DNA from: Aquatica leii
Taxonomy: Eukaryota; Arthropoda; Insecta; Coleoptera; Lampyridae
DNA length: 64,000 nucleotides
Reading direction: 5' to 3'
NCBI GenBank assembly: GCA_035610365.1
Contig: CM069436.1
Span: 40,245,117-40,309,116 of the forward strand
In this document: one piece after another, positions 14,001 to 24,817 of the stretch
Layout: each line of letters starts with the position of its first letter
Position numbering within the stretch: position 1 is the stretch's first letter
Notes under the pieces: generated by a model
Told to the model about the DNA's origin: nothing
The model's database searches: none
The model's input: only the letters and a program-made list of their open reading frames with translations
Program-made: the position numbers and the translations under genes

Positions 14001-14880
14001 CTTAAAAAAAATTTTTGCATTGTTTTCGCTTTGAATAGATCTAATGCTAGGTTTGTTTAAATTCGTTTGGTTATATATAGGTAACTTGAGCAATTCACCG
14101 AACAGTTTAGAAATTACAGTACTTTTCAAATTTTTAAAATTTTTATTTTGTATATTTTTGATTAATTTTACATTAAATACTTTTTCCTGAGTTACTGGTT
14201 GTCAAGTTTTCTTTCTTAATAATTTTTTCCAATATCACAATGTCTTTTTGAATCTATTGTATTTTAGGTCAAATCTACCGTCTTTGTTAGGTTGAATCTA
14301 TCGCAATCATTTTTCCTGACGTGGCAACAATGTACTCAAGAATATAGAAGTATGTCAGTGCGACGACACTGCATGCATGTATTTATTACAAAATCATACT
14401 ATTTTCTAATGCAAACAAAATAATTTGTTGCGATTACTAGCCGTACGAATAGTCAGTTTTTGTATGATCGTTTTTGGATGTGTTTAAAAATGGATTTAAA
14501 AGAAATTAATAAAACTGGTCCAAAAAACGCAAATTTTATGAGACCAAAAAAGTAAGCAGTATAATAATAAAGAATTAAACACAAAACTATGAAGGCAAGT
14601 TAGAGAAAAGATAAATGTAACAGGTAATATTTAAATTGATTAATAATGTTATCGCTGAATTCTATTACCTATTAATTACTTAAAATGTATTTGACAACTT
14701 TTTTATTATTTTAATTGACACCATTAATAAAATATTGTACAAATTTGATCCAAATATCGTAGGCTCTGTCAGTAGCTCTGTCTAAACATCGTCGTCAATT
14801 TCTTTGGATTTCATTTTGTTGTAGGTTTTGAATAGTTTGCAAAACACCTGGAGAACCCCCCCAAGTCGATAATTATGTTA
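11061..14880. other. AT-rich stretch without gene
   Basis: No reading frame with a recognisable domain. The 60-codon frame at 11570-11752 (minus) has no family resemblance. The sequence is dominated by A/T runs and reads as neutral intergenic DNA. Confidence 0.5.
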
Positions 14881-14886
14881 TGTAAT

Positions 14887-15123
14887 AAGCAAATAAGTCA
14901 ACTGTGTCTGGGTGAATTTTAATCTCCGATTTTAACATTCTCCATTTTGATGTGATAACGCCAGAAGCACATTCAACAAGACGTCTTGCTGGGGAAAAAC
15001 GATTATTGAAAACTTCTTGTTTTGTAGTGAGGTTTGTCGTGAAAATCGCTTCATTAAATAATTTTTTAGCAGATAAGCAGCGTTTGCTACAATAACATGT
15101 GGTAGAGGCATTTCATTATGTCG
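14887..15123 (-). pseudogene. PIF/Harbinger nuclease (HARBI1-like) relic
   Basis: The minus strand reads NEMPLPHVIVANAAYLLKNY followed by LMKRFSRQTSLQNKKF. After a one-base frameshift it reads NNRFSPARRLVECASGVITS and then KWRMLK. This matches the C-terminal part of Harbinger DDE nucleases (VGDDAFPLKPYLMKPY, then FNYRLSRARRIVENAFGIL). The alanine in VIVANAAY stands where the family has the catalytic aspartate (GDDAF), so the copy is dead by substitution as well as by frameshift. The N-terminal half is not seen upstream. The call rests on an aligned run of about 75 residues. Confidence 0.8.
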
Positions 15124-16140
15124 TAAACTGTGACCTTGAGTCGAAAATCGGACTATATATATATACTAAAAGTCAAAAATGTTGACAAATCTATCTAAAT
15201 TCCAAAAACGTTAGTCTATTTAAAAGGCACTCACGTCAATAAAAATTAAAGATATTCAGATATTTATTTATTTAATAAAAATTAATTTATTTATAATAAT
15301 ACCTAAAGATTTATTAACAACAAATACAACGATAAAAGCAAAGATAGGTTAGAAAAAATGTACCGGCGAATGTTTGTAAGACGGATAATAACAATATTTG
15401 TCATATACAGACTACAGCGCCACAGTTCACGAGATCTTGAAAGACGTCTACGGTAGTATCGGTATCTGATAGAGCTTTTGGGGGAAGTATGTTAAAGATA
15501 GCATGTTCCAGATGATAGTATAACGATGCATTTATAAAAATACACCATTTGTTTGTTTACCATAGCTTCCAACTTCAACACTGATGAATTTGTAATTTGC
15601 ATCTACTTAAATCTTTTAGCACCATAGAAAAGTATTTCTTATAATTAAAATACATAGATCTAGATTTTGGGAGATATTCAATTCTAGTATATTTGCCATG
15701 AATGGCAATGGAATGGAACACAGTTAAGAAATTTCCATTTTCTATAAAACTATTCTTCAATAGATTTATACATTCGTTCTGTTGGAAATGGCAAATGAAG
15801 AGGGTTGCAAGATAATTTTAGGAAAGAACTTGGTAAACCAGAACATAAAAAAAAGTAAAGATAGCCGAGATGATGCTGACGAAAAATTAAAAAAACACAT
15901 ACATGCGACGAAACAGATCAAAATGAAACATGACCAGAAGTGCACAGTGATAATGAACAATCGCAATTGCAAACTGTAACAGTAGTTTCACATTTCTCAT
16001 ATTATTTTTTACTTACAGTTTATAACTCAATTTACTAAAAGTTTATTAATTTGCACTGCTTGTAAAATTTTTTAATATCGATTTTTATGCTGTATTTGTT
16101 ATTGCTATTAGTTCGTTATGAGTTATGAGGTGTTGAGGCT
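15124..16140. other. Spacer without recognised gene
   Basis: The ORF at 15782-15979 (plus, 65 codons, lysine-rich) and the minus ORF at 15575-15760 have no recognisable domain. A short TA run lies near 15157-15167. Confidence 0.4.
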
Positions 16141-16141
16141 T

Positions 16142-16291
16142 ATTTGTTGAATTGACATGTTTTACATGTTGATACGTAGTTATCGACGTCTTTTCCATAT
16201 TTTCTTAATACTATTTTGCTTCCAAAATGTCTTTTGGTAGTTGGGGATTTATAATAAAGTTGTAATAATTTTATTTCTTCTTCAGCACTAG
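16142..16291 (-). pseudogene. Gypsy integrase zinc-binding domain relic
   Basis: The minus strand encodes LLQLYYKSPTTKRHFGSK and then KDVDNYVSTCKTCQFNK. This matches the H2C2 zinc-binding domain preceding the Gypsy/Ty3 integrase core (consensus YHDSP..GHFG, D..NYV..C..CQ.NK). The paired cysteines (CKTC) and one histidine are present. The first histidine is replaced by tyrosine and a stop follows NK at 16142. The RNase H and integrase catalytic parts are not seen next to it. It is a fragment of about 50 codons. Confidence 0.7.
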
Positions 16292-16573
16292 GGATTGCGT
16301 TGGATTTTTTAAAATAAAAATTTTAATGTTTGTAAAATAAGGTGATAACGCTTTCTTAGATTCTTCAATTACGCACAAGTTAAATATAAAGTCGGATTAA
16401 TAAAACTTTAGCTTAAAAATATTCAAGTACAACTATCTTTGAGTTGAGATGTTTTCTAATGGTGACTAGGCATTACCTCTGTGTAAGATTTCTGTAGCTA
16501 AATGGGTTCGCGTATCTTGTGCTGTTTGCAAATTTTTTATAAGGTTGTCAAGTATTTGTGTAGTTGCCGTAGT

Positions 16574-16786
16574 TTATTCGCTAATTTTGTCTTTAATTTT
16601 GACCGTTGTAAATACTGTTAAAGTTGGTTGGTCAGCATTTGCAGTGACATACGTACTAAGTGTTTCGCTTGTTGGCTTAAAAGTACCTGCCTTCATAATA
16701 AATTTCACTTTCGTGTTGTTGCCGTTTTTAATGATCGATTTTACTGCGCCGTTGGTTGTACATTCTTCTGCAAGCTTCTCCGACAT
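16574..16786 (-). CDS. Uncharacterised 70-codon ORF upstream of the Gypsy relic
   Basis: An ATG-started frame at 16786 encodes MSEKLAEECTTNGAVKSIIK and continues with a Thr/Val-rich segment. Composition is more protein-like than most ORFs in the window, with charged residues and few A/T-run amino acids. The frame stays suggestive past its stop (TTATTQILDNLIKNLQTA near 16540-16580, partly frame-shifted). It lies 280 bp 5' of the Gypsy integrase relic on the same strand, so it may be a gag fragment of a deleted element. I do not recognise the family. Confidence 0.3.
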   Translation of the reverse strand: MSEKLAEECTTNGAVKSIIKNGNNTKVKFIMKAGTFKPTSETLSTYVTANADQPTLTVFTTVKIKDKISE

Positions 16787-17102
16787 GCCTCGTCCAATGT
16801 ATGATGATTTGGTTTTTAGCGTCAGATTTTCTCGGATTTAAAATAAGTCACTCAGAACTATTAGTGTTTAATGTTCAAAAACTTACTTTTAATGCCAATA
16901 GTAAGATTGTGCAAAGTTATTTTAATTGTTGATTGGCCCGGTTGCGCAATTTGGGTTTGTGATGATTTTTCTTTTTTTTTAATATACACGTTGCTTTGTG
17001 AATTACACATTGTTGATCTTCGTACGGTTACTTTATCTTGTTGTTCACGGTTCCGCTGTTCACGAAGATAACGTAAAATAATGTAATTTATCATTATCGG
17101 CA

Positions 17103-17330
17103 TGTAACATCGACTAAGTTAATAATAGATGTAACGTTGATTAATGTTAAACAATGTTGTAAGGTTGATATCCTAGGCTCTTTATTTAAATTGCTTTTTA
17201 GTTTTTGGAGTTTACTCCTTAAGAATCGATTTGCATATATAAGGGGCCCGGTATGAGAAAAATGTGAGGAGTAAAATCTATCGATGAATGACCTCGTTAC
17301 GTTTTTAGTGCGCATCTTATGTCGCGCAAC
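17103..17330 (+). promoter_or_regulatory. Possible LTR or promoter with TATA box
   Basis: TATATAAGG lies at 17236-17244, followed by a locally GC-rich segment. The segment starts with TGTAAC at 17103. The 12-bp near-palindrome GGAGTTTACTCC just upstream (about 17208) recurs in inverted form near 19780. This resembles a retroelement LTR, but no second LTR, primer site or target duplication was found. Confidence 0.25.
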
Positions 17331-17552
17331 TTTCTAATTTGGTTGTAAGTGTAGGGTATAGGGACACGTGCATAGGGTATACTGCAAAGCGACTATACCT
17401 ATATGTTATTGGGTTTGTTTATTTCTATCAGTGTCGACATACTTATATTGCTGTTTTTATTATAAATATCAATAATTAATATTGTTATTGTGAAGTTTTA
17501 ATCTTTATCACTGTGTTCCGCTAAAGTGAACTGAAAGTATTTTCAAATAACT

Positions 17553-17611
17553 ATGGCAGAAAGAGGTGTAGATGATATTGCCGGAACATCTAACAAACAC
17601 GTGGCTGCAAG
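17553..17611 (+). CDS. Candidate first exon with splice donor
   Basis: An ATG in favourable context (AACTATGG) opens a 59-nt frame reading MAERGVDDIAGTSNKHVAA, ending at G followed by GTACGT, a good eukaryotic splice donor. A normal-looking exon in otherwise A/T-run sequence is unusual here. It may be the 5' exon of a host gene or of a transposon gene such as the helicase fragment 600 bp downstream. No acceptor or second exon could be assigned, so the call is tentative. Confidence 0.3.
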
Positions 17612-18216
17612 GTACGTTATAATTCATGTATTATATGTATGAGCATGTGCAATTTGTATTTATTAAATATTGTAATAATTATCGATGTAGTTCATATAAA
17701 TATATATTTGAGAACAACACATAAAATTAGATAATTAACCCAATATGAATTATCGAGCGCATCCACATAAAATAGAAAATTTCTAACCTAACCAAAAATT
17801 AATTTTTTGTCGATGTCTATAAATTCTTCCAGGTTATTATGATTTATTTTATAAATAATTTTTAAATATTAACAATTCTAGTCAATAATTCGATAATATT
17901 ATCAGAAAAATCGACAATATTTTTTCATTATAATAATGTTTTCATAAAATTTTCTTTTGAAAAGTTATTTTTTAGGTTATTTAAATAATTTTCATGTACT
18001 ATTTATTATTCTACGTAAAATATTAAATGACATAATTATCTTTTTATAACCATTTTTGTTAATTATTAAGATAATATTATATTTTAAATAAAAAATTAAT
18101 TATAATATTTAAAAAAATGTTTATAAAAACATTTTTTTATCAATTTTCTTAAAGTTGGTTAAAATTTTTATAATTATGCATTTATAAACCACTCAGTTGA
18201 CGCTTATAATTTAAAA
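17612..18216. other. Very AT-rich spacer
   Basis: Runs of A/T with no coding potential. It separates the candidate exon from the helicase fragment and could be intronic if the two belong together. Confidence 0.4.
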
Positions 18217-18741
18217 ATGTTGAGTTCATCTGATGAAATGACCAATTCAATTGCTGATGACGAAATAATTGGATGTAATGGAAATCACGAAAAAGAAAGA
18301 GCTGCTAGAAACAGGCTTCATAAGCTCGCTACAATCGACACAGGAGGATTGCCCTACGAAATTATTTTAGTTCTAGATAAGCCATATATGATAACAACCA
18401 ACATCGACGTGGCTGATGGTTTAGCCAATGGAGCAGTTGGTAAACTTTCGTATGCTGAGTTGTATCCTCAAAATAAAGTACTGCGAGTTTGGGTTTTATT
18501 TCCAAAAGGTGTTGGTGTTAAAGCTCGCGGGAAAGTAGCTGGTTATGCAAACTCAAAAGGAATCAGTAGAGAATTTGTTCCTATCAACCGTAGATCTGCA
18601 ACAGTGCCTCTGAACCGAAATAAATCGATTCATGCTAAAAGAAATCATTTCCCACTCAAACCGGCTTGCGCGTTGACCATTCACAAGTCACAAGGAGGAA
18701 CATTTGATGAAATTGTGTACAAATACCACAAGACAAACTAA
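18217..18741 (+). pseudogene. Helitron PIF1-type helicase C-terminal fragment
   Basis: A 174-codon open frame covers the C-terminal half of a PIF1-family helicase as found in Helitron Rep-helicase proteins. Key blocks are EKERAARNRLHKLATIDTGG, YMITTNIDVADGLANGAVGK (family motif GLANGxxG), VPINRRSATVPLNRNKSIHA and the late helicase motif LTIHKSQGGTFDEIVYKY. The final motif expected soon after (VALSRV type) is missing because the frame ends at HKTN. No Walker A motif or HUH Rep domain is present upstream. The piece is therefore truncated at both ends and cannot be active, although its frame is unbroken over its length. That suggests a fairly young fragment. A host PIF1 gene is a less likely source. 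Confidence 0.85.
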
Positions 18742-19297
18742 GTTCGATCTACAATAACATTATTAGTAAAATTAAAAATTAATATTCTACTATAACTTAT
18801 AAAATTATTAATAATTTCCATAATACATCAAAAATTAAAATTTTGCAGTGTATTAAAATGGCATGTTAATATTGATAACCGTTAACAATTTCTTACTTAT
18901 CTATCAAGGTTTCAATAATTTTATTTCATTATTTATAAGTGTACGCCACGATTTTGTTTGTTATGTATATAATTTATATGTTAAAAAATTGTATTCTTAT
19001 TAATTGGGGTAAAACCAACCACTAATTTGTTGGTAAGTTTTCTTAATTGGTTTTATTTTATTTTATTGCTTTATATTATCTTATTATTATATTTAGTAAT
19101 ACTGTAGTTGCATTAAGGTACTTTTATTGAATATGTGTGATTTTAATTTTTTTTTCGATTTGGTTTTCTAGTCACCTTTGTTCATATTAATGTAAAATAC
19201 GATTTTTTAATTGTTAATGATAGATTTTAATGTTATAACTATTGTATTGATGTGTAATATGTATTACTGATTGTTGATGTTTTAAATTATATAGACT
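18742..19297. other. AT-rich spacer
   Basis: Sequence between the helicase fragment and the ribozyme-like motif. No coding potential and no clear Helitron 3' terminus (hairpin plus CTRR) was identified. Confidence 0.4.
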
Positions 19298-19338
19298 GGC
19301 CTGAAGAAGTTGAGCACTAAAGCCAACGAAACGTCGCC
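19298..19338 (+). ncRNA. Hammerhead-ribozyme-like motif, minimal stem III
   Basis: The order GGC, CTGAAGA, A, GTTG, loop of 11 nt, CAAC, GAAA, CGTC, GCC matches a type I hammerhead. The catalytic box CUGANGA is at 19301-19307 and the GAAA box at 19328-19331. The GUC cleavage triplet is at 19333-19335. Stem I is GGC/GCC. Stem II is GUUG/CAAC and can extend by GC/GC past a bulged A. Stem III is only the self-complementary ACGU, so cleavage would need a dimeric fold, as described for hammerheads in Penelope-like elements. All core residues are intact. The flanks (19260-19420) may be the 3' end of a lost Penelope-like copy. This is a structural reading by eye, not a folding result. Confidence 0.6.
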
Positions 19339-21263
19339 TTAACAACATACGAGGTTGATTTTATTTTTGCCGTCCCTCCACCTTGAAAGATCCTATCAAT
19401 TGAATAGGAAAAAATTTTCAACTAATTAAACATTTTAGGAGGATCTTAAAACTGTATTTTAAGAAATATTAAGTAATTAATAATGCAGACAATGTTGATT
19501 TAATTAATATTTAAAAAAATTATAATAGTCTGATAATAATAATAACATAATTTATCAACATTCCTAATGATATATTTATGCACATCTGAAATTGACAATA
19601 TAAAAAGTTTAATGTAAAATATTTCGTCGATTAGTTATAATAAATGTATATGAAATGAATAAATATATATTTGTATATGTATATTATTTTCATTAATTTG
19701 TTAATTTACCCTTTCATACAGTATCAATCTTTTTTAAGTTAAATAAACTCTTTTTGCGTCTGGTTAGACTATCGAACTTAAGGAGTAAACTCCAGTCGTG
19801 CTTCGGAGCTGACACACAATTTTTTTTATATACAATTACATTAACTGATAACTAACTTTTCACTTTTTAATTATTTAACCATCTATAAAAACTAACTATT
19901 GAAACTGTAACTTAAAAACTGTGATTTGAAAACTATCTAAACTACTCAAAGAATAGACACTTGCTAACGTTGCTAACTCGTCACTATTGCACAAAGCTAT
20001 TTGTCAACCGTGATTGGACCTATGCTTAATAATCCTTCCTTAATAAATCAAATGCAATCATATTTCCCAATGTTTTTTTTTAAACGAACATCTTTGGTAA
20101 TTTTTTTTAGTAACCTTCACAAGTAAATGGTAATATTCTCTGTGTTTTTCGAGCAATTGTGTTTTTTTTATTTTTAAAGTTAAGTAAGTTTGCTGCTAAG
20201 ATGTCACAAGATGTTTAAATTTGGATTTTTTTTTGATGACGCGTTTGTATAGACCCCATTCATTTACTATCGCTATTCTCAGAAAGATTTTTATTTCTAT
20301 TTTTTTATACCATTTTACACTTTGCTTGTAGCGTAGTTGCATAAGATGCCAAATTGAGTTTAGCTTTGTTTTTATTGTACGCCAAAATTCCAAATAATAA
20401 TTTTTTCGGTTTTGGTTTTTTTTTCGTTGGGTTTGTCTCCACTGTGTCACGAAAACTATTTACTATTACTATTACTACTTGTAAATGCATGAACATTGGT
20501 AGCACTGGTGGTACTAACAATGGCATCTGTCAGATCTCGAGCATTGTTAGATTCCTGGATCTGAATATACTATTTATTTTCAAAAATCTTAGAGTGAATT
20601 GGCGTCATCATTGAAGCATGGTTTGTTAAAAAATGACATCTTGCGTGTCTTTCTATTTTAGTCTTTGCAGGACACCATCTTTCCATTTTTTATTTTAACA
20701 TCTCTTAAGATATTTTTTTTTTTCATTTTTTTAGCTCATCATCAACCAACAAGATTGATTTTAAATGCCATTTTACACATCAATATTTCTACAACAATTG
20801 TGAAACCAAGTTCACCAATCGTTTGTAACAGTTATTTACCTTTTAATTTATGCGGTCTTTTCAGATACCATGCGGCTACTTCACTTACTTAAAACATGAT
20901 AAAAAAATATATCGGAAAATTATAAATTCTGGTTGTAGTTCTGTTTAGCAATTTAAAGCATGCAGTTAGGAAATTTAATATTTTAAATATCTTTAAAGAC
21001 TTGTAAAAAACGTAAAAAGGATTTTTTCTATTTCGCGACGGTTATAGCCTCTTATCCGTACTGTAAACGATACGGAAAGAGACTCTCTTTCCGTACTGCT
21101 GTAGTGATTAAATAAATTTAAGTTTGCAATACTGTAAACCCTATCCGACTGTAAACCATAACCTAACTAAATATATTACAGCTGTATTTTCTTATAATTG
21201 AAAGTTATTTTGCTTTAAATTACAGTTAATTTTGATATTTAAAGGTTAGTTTATAAAGTAGAA
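19339..21263. other. Spacer without assignable gene
   Basis: The near-palindrome TCCTATCAATTGAATAGGA lies near 19394. A segment at 19777-20040 is less AT-rich and begins with an inverted copy of a motif seen near 17208. Minus-strand frames at 20305-20526 and 20196-20450 are Lys/Asn-rich and unassigned. Confidence 0.4.
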
Positions 21264-21903
21264 CTAACCTATTAATAAAATGCTACATTTTCCTTCCCGA
21301 TATGTAAGAAAATACCGATCGTGTGGTGTATGTGCAGGTTGAAGCTGATATTTTTTTATTAAATTTATCCAAGTAAGTTCAGTTATGACGAATACTCGTG
21401 AGACATTATTTTTAGTTTTAGGAATAGATACTATGATTGAATCCATCTTAAACTCAATGTCCTTAATACTTAACAACATTAGCTCTTCACGTCTTCAGTT
21501 TATTAAATTGTAGGTACTTAAACTGTCACTAATAAAGCGTACTGCATAAACTGTGTACTTTAATACATGTATGTACTTACTTTCATTGCAAGATAACGAT
21601 CATCATTGGCTTCAACAAGAAACTTTTCAATATGTTTGAATTCCAGAACTTTAGATTTTTTAGGCACATAATTTTTAGAAATTCTTTTCAAAAAAACAGT
21701 CACTTTTGGAAATTTAGAAATGTCAATATTTTTGTTTATGTTAAGACACGTTTTCAACATGGAATAATTGGACCACATAGTTGAAGACTTTTTCAAATGC
21801 GTCATATTTTGAAAATACGCCAATATCACATTTTCTGTAAGTTATCTAAAGCTTTATTAGCTAGTTCTTTTACGTCAGGCGGAGTACAACTTAGAGATTT
21901 CAT
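21264..21903 (-). pseudogene. Crypton-like tyrosine recombinase relic
   Basis: An ATG at 21903 opens MKSLSCTPPDVKELANKALD. After a frameshift this continues as WSNYSMLKTCLNINKNIDIS and VPKKSKVLEFKHIEKFLVEA ending LAMKV (21830-21560). A second block (IKDIEFKMDSIIVSIPKTKN, then RVFVI) follows at 21479-21360. This order matches insect proteins with a Crypton/phage-integrase-type tyrosine recombinase: an N-terminal core-binding region (LWSRYSMLK, YxPKKSKxL, KFLxEA), then the catalytic domain (IPxTK). The segment carrying the first catalytic arginine (family GxCRRxEL) is lost or scrambled at 21560-21480, and no His-x-x-Arg or active tyrosine block remains. Assignment is from family pattern recall. 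Confidence 0.65.
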
Positions 21904-22733
21904 TTTTACAACTTTTTATTAAATTCAGAAATAATTAAAAATTTCAAATTTGAATTGTCAAATGCCACAATTACCAACATAATTAAAAAAAATCACAAAC
22001 AATTAAGATCTTTATTTATTAAAAATTTTAGAGTAAATGCACGCAAAATAGAAAAAATAGTATGAAAAACACATGTCACAACTTCTTTTTGCCGCACGAA
22101 GACCAGGTTTGCAGACCGACTGAAAGGAGTCTCATTGTGACATTTGTTTTTCAAAATACTATTTAGATATCTTAATAAATTTCCTAATTTTTTGTTAATT
22201 GTCATTAGAAATATTAGTCAAAATTGTAATATTTTCAAACAAAATTTGATGATTCTATCTAGCATGTACTCAGCTGTTGCTGACTGAGAAGATTCTTTAA
22301 AACGACTACATTTTTGATGCTTTTTAATTCAAATTCTTACGTTTCTATCCGTATATGTACAAATAGAAGAATAAAAAAAACTGTCAACGCCGTCGGACCA
22401 AAAAAAAATAACGTTCCTCACAGGATTTAAGGTTTGGGTCAATAGATAGACAAAGAAAAGGATTTACATTCCGCTGTGACTGTTGGTTTGGTGAAAGTAA
22501 ATTTTGATATGGATTATGGATTTTTTTTGATAGCTAACACCTTGGTTACATGATTTTAACTCTTTTTGAAGATTTTGGAGTTGATTTAGAAAAACAACTC
22601 TGTCTTAAAGAATTTGCTACCAAAGATTTATAAATAAATGGTTTTATTTTAAAAATAATATATTCCACAATAAGGCGAACAAAAGTAACCAAAAAATTAT
22701 AAAAATGGTAACAAAAACAAAAAACAAATTTTC
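21904..22733. other. Spacer without assignable gene
   Basis: The minus-strand frame at 21993-22205 and the sequence around 22380-22510 have no recognised domain. This interval should contain the 3' terminus of the adjacent piggyBac relic, but I found no TTAA-flanked inverted repeat matching its 5' end. Confidence 0.4.
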
Positions 22734-24052
22734 TTATTCGTTACCATCAGTCTCACAATCCTTACAAATCACTGGTTTGTGTTCACTGCAAAATGGCTTA
22801 TGGGACATGTTGCACATCATATTGGTTTTTTGTTCTTTTTTTCTGTCGCAAAAACCACAACAAACTTTGTTTATTATATTTTTGTCGTTTAAAGTAGGAT
22901 CTAGCGTTGTAATATGTAATCGTTCTGTGAGAATTGGTATCACTAACACTATTCCTATTTTTTTTAAAAAATCCTGTATCTTTTATTATTTTTTTTGCTA
23001 ACAAACTAGATAGGATTTTTATTTTATTTAAAATGTGTCTACCAGCGTTAGATGGTACTGCTCTAATAGCAGATTAGCTAAAGGTATCAAAGTAAACTAA
23101 TTATAGACAGTTAGATTGTGATTAATATTGTGTATAGGTATGAACAACTTTCTAAAATAATAAGTTGACACACTTTCATTATTTTCGCATTCCACTTTTC
23201 ATACATAAGGTATTGCATTTAAGATATAGTAAGTTTTAGCGTTATTTAGCATGAGTATTTTTAGACAATATTATTCACGTTTACTTGCCATATAGATACG
23301 GAAACCACAATGGCCACAAAAACTTATCAATTGTACAATATTCGTTAGTTGTCTAGTAAGATTTGCAGTTACTCATGTATTTATCCCATTTTTGCTTGAT
23401 TGGATCAAATTATCAGTCTCTCGTCGTACATGTCTATCCATCTTATCATCAAAATTATTAGCTAAAAACTGAAACTTTTGTTGGCACAATTTAGATTTTG
23501 CATATACGCCGGATATGTACAGAAAACCAATAAAAGCTTTTACCTCAATAACGTTTGTGTTTTTGGTATAACTGAGTTTAGTAGTCCCGTCGCGTTTCCT
23601 GTCATGTTTATTTGTACACATGGTAATAATTCCATGGTTCCAAAGGCGTAATTACCGTCCTAGTATCATCTTTAGAGCCGTGCAAATGAAGAACAATGTT
23701 ATCAGCTCTAACACGCTTACGACACTGAGGAAGTACAGATGACCATTTGTGTTTATTTTTACCTCTTGTACTTTGTTTAACTTTTTAACGTCTTTTATTT
23801 TCACTACCTTGTTCATTTTTACTATCATTGTTCATTTCCGCGGCCCTTATTTTGTTCATTTTTAGCACTGTTTAGTTCTGTTACATTTTTTTGGTCAGTT
23901 TCAGATGCGCCTTGTTTATCGGTTTCCTCATCCTCCTCAAGCTCGTAATCATCTTTGCTATCCAAACTTTCAGGAATATTTGATTCACTTTCTTGACTTG
24001 GAGTACCATCTAGATTATTTACAATTTTCTCTAACACAGCACATCAGTTAAC
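22734..24052 (-). pseudogene. piggyBac transposase pseudogene, internally deleted
   Basis: Minus-strand blocks appear in piggyBac order. An acidic N terminus (ESESNIPESLDSKDDYELEE) lies at about 24000-23900. Then come HKWSSVLPQCRKRVRADNIV at about 23740-23680 and the start of the DDE region (NVIEVKAFIGFLYISGVYAK) at about 23550-23490. WDKYMSNC and TIDKFLWPLW lie at about 23390-23290. A segment near 23000 corresponds to the part preceding the C terminus. The Cys-rich domain (CGFCDRKKEQ, CNMSHKPFCSEHK, CKDC) spans 22850-22750. Stops and frameshifts occur, and most of the catalytic core with its aspartates is missing between about 23290 and 23010. The family inserts at TTAA. It is a different, more diverged lineage from the 52-kb element: the two Cys-rich domains differ at most positions. 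Confidence 0.8.
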
Positions 24053-24156
24053 AGTCGAATGTCGTTCCAATGAAACCTCAACGTTTCATTAAAAAATAAT
24101 AAGCAATAAAAAATCTAATAATTAAAATATAGCTTAATATTGCACATTGGTGACCA

Positions 24157-24208
24157 ACCACTTACTGCATTTGGGTCTTTATACCGTAGTGTTCAGTATT
24201 AGGGTTAA
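24157..24208 (-). repeat. piggyBac 5' terminus with TTAA
   Basis: Read on the minus strand from TTAA at 24205-24208, the sequence begins TTAACCCTAATACTGAACAC. The start TTAACCCT is shared with the terminus of the 52.2-kb piggyBac derivative. Placement about 150 bp upstream of the transposase N terminus fits a 5' terminal repeat. Confidence 0.65.
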
Positions 24209-24817
24209 TATTATTTGAGATTCTATTTTTTCTTTACTAGATATTTGAAAACCAGTTGTCAATCGGAGATCGGTCTATAAAAACTAGATCTCAAGGCGCA
24301 ATCAATCAGTTTATTTTAGGCTCTGCGACGACTGCGACGCGGGACAAAAGTTCGGTTTTTGAGAAATCGATCGAACGAGAATTATCTAGAACGGAAAATT
24401 GTAATACAAAAGCAACCTGTAGAAATCTAAATTGTATTATAATGGCTAAACTGATTTAAAATGCAACAAATCAATTATTAATAGTTACTTTTTCTTTTTA
24501 AATATGCGGTTGGTTTATACACATGTAAAATTACACTTTAATTTACCTAATATAATTTCAAAAGATAACTATCAATTGTCAAATGTGTATTAACACTGTA
24601 TAAATATCCACTGATATATAGAGGTATTTAAGCAAAAAGTATAGAACTTTTTTGATTTTTAGTTATCATGTATGTATTAAATTATTTTACTGTCAGCATC
24701 ATGGTTATTTGTTGCTGTTTTGATAAGTACTTTTTGTGTTATAAATTTCTTTATTTATCCAAAAGTGTTTGATGGCAGAGCCATCTCATAGTATAAATTT
24801 ACTATGTGATTAAAATT
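24209..24817. other. Spacer without assignable gene
   Basis: The 67-codon plus-strand frame at 24256-24459 has ordinary amino-acid composition but no recognised domain. It starts at a TTG codon. Nothing else is apparent. Confidence 0.35.

Noticed and set aside
16545..16841. 98-codon hydrophobic plus-strand frame as a membrane protein
   Set aside because: It is antisense to the better-looking frame at 16574-16786, and its Val/Phe richness is what the complement of a Thr/Lys-rich frame gives.
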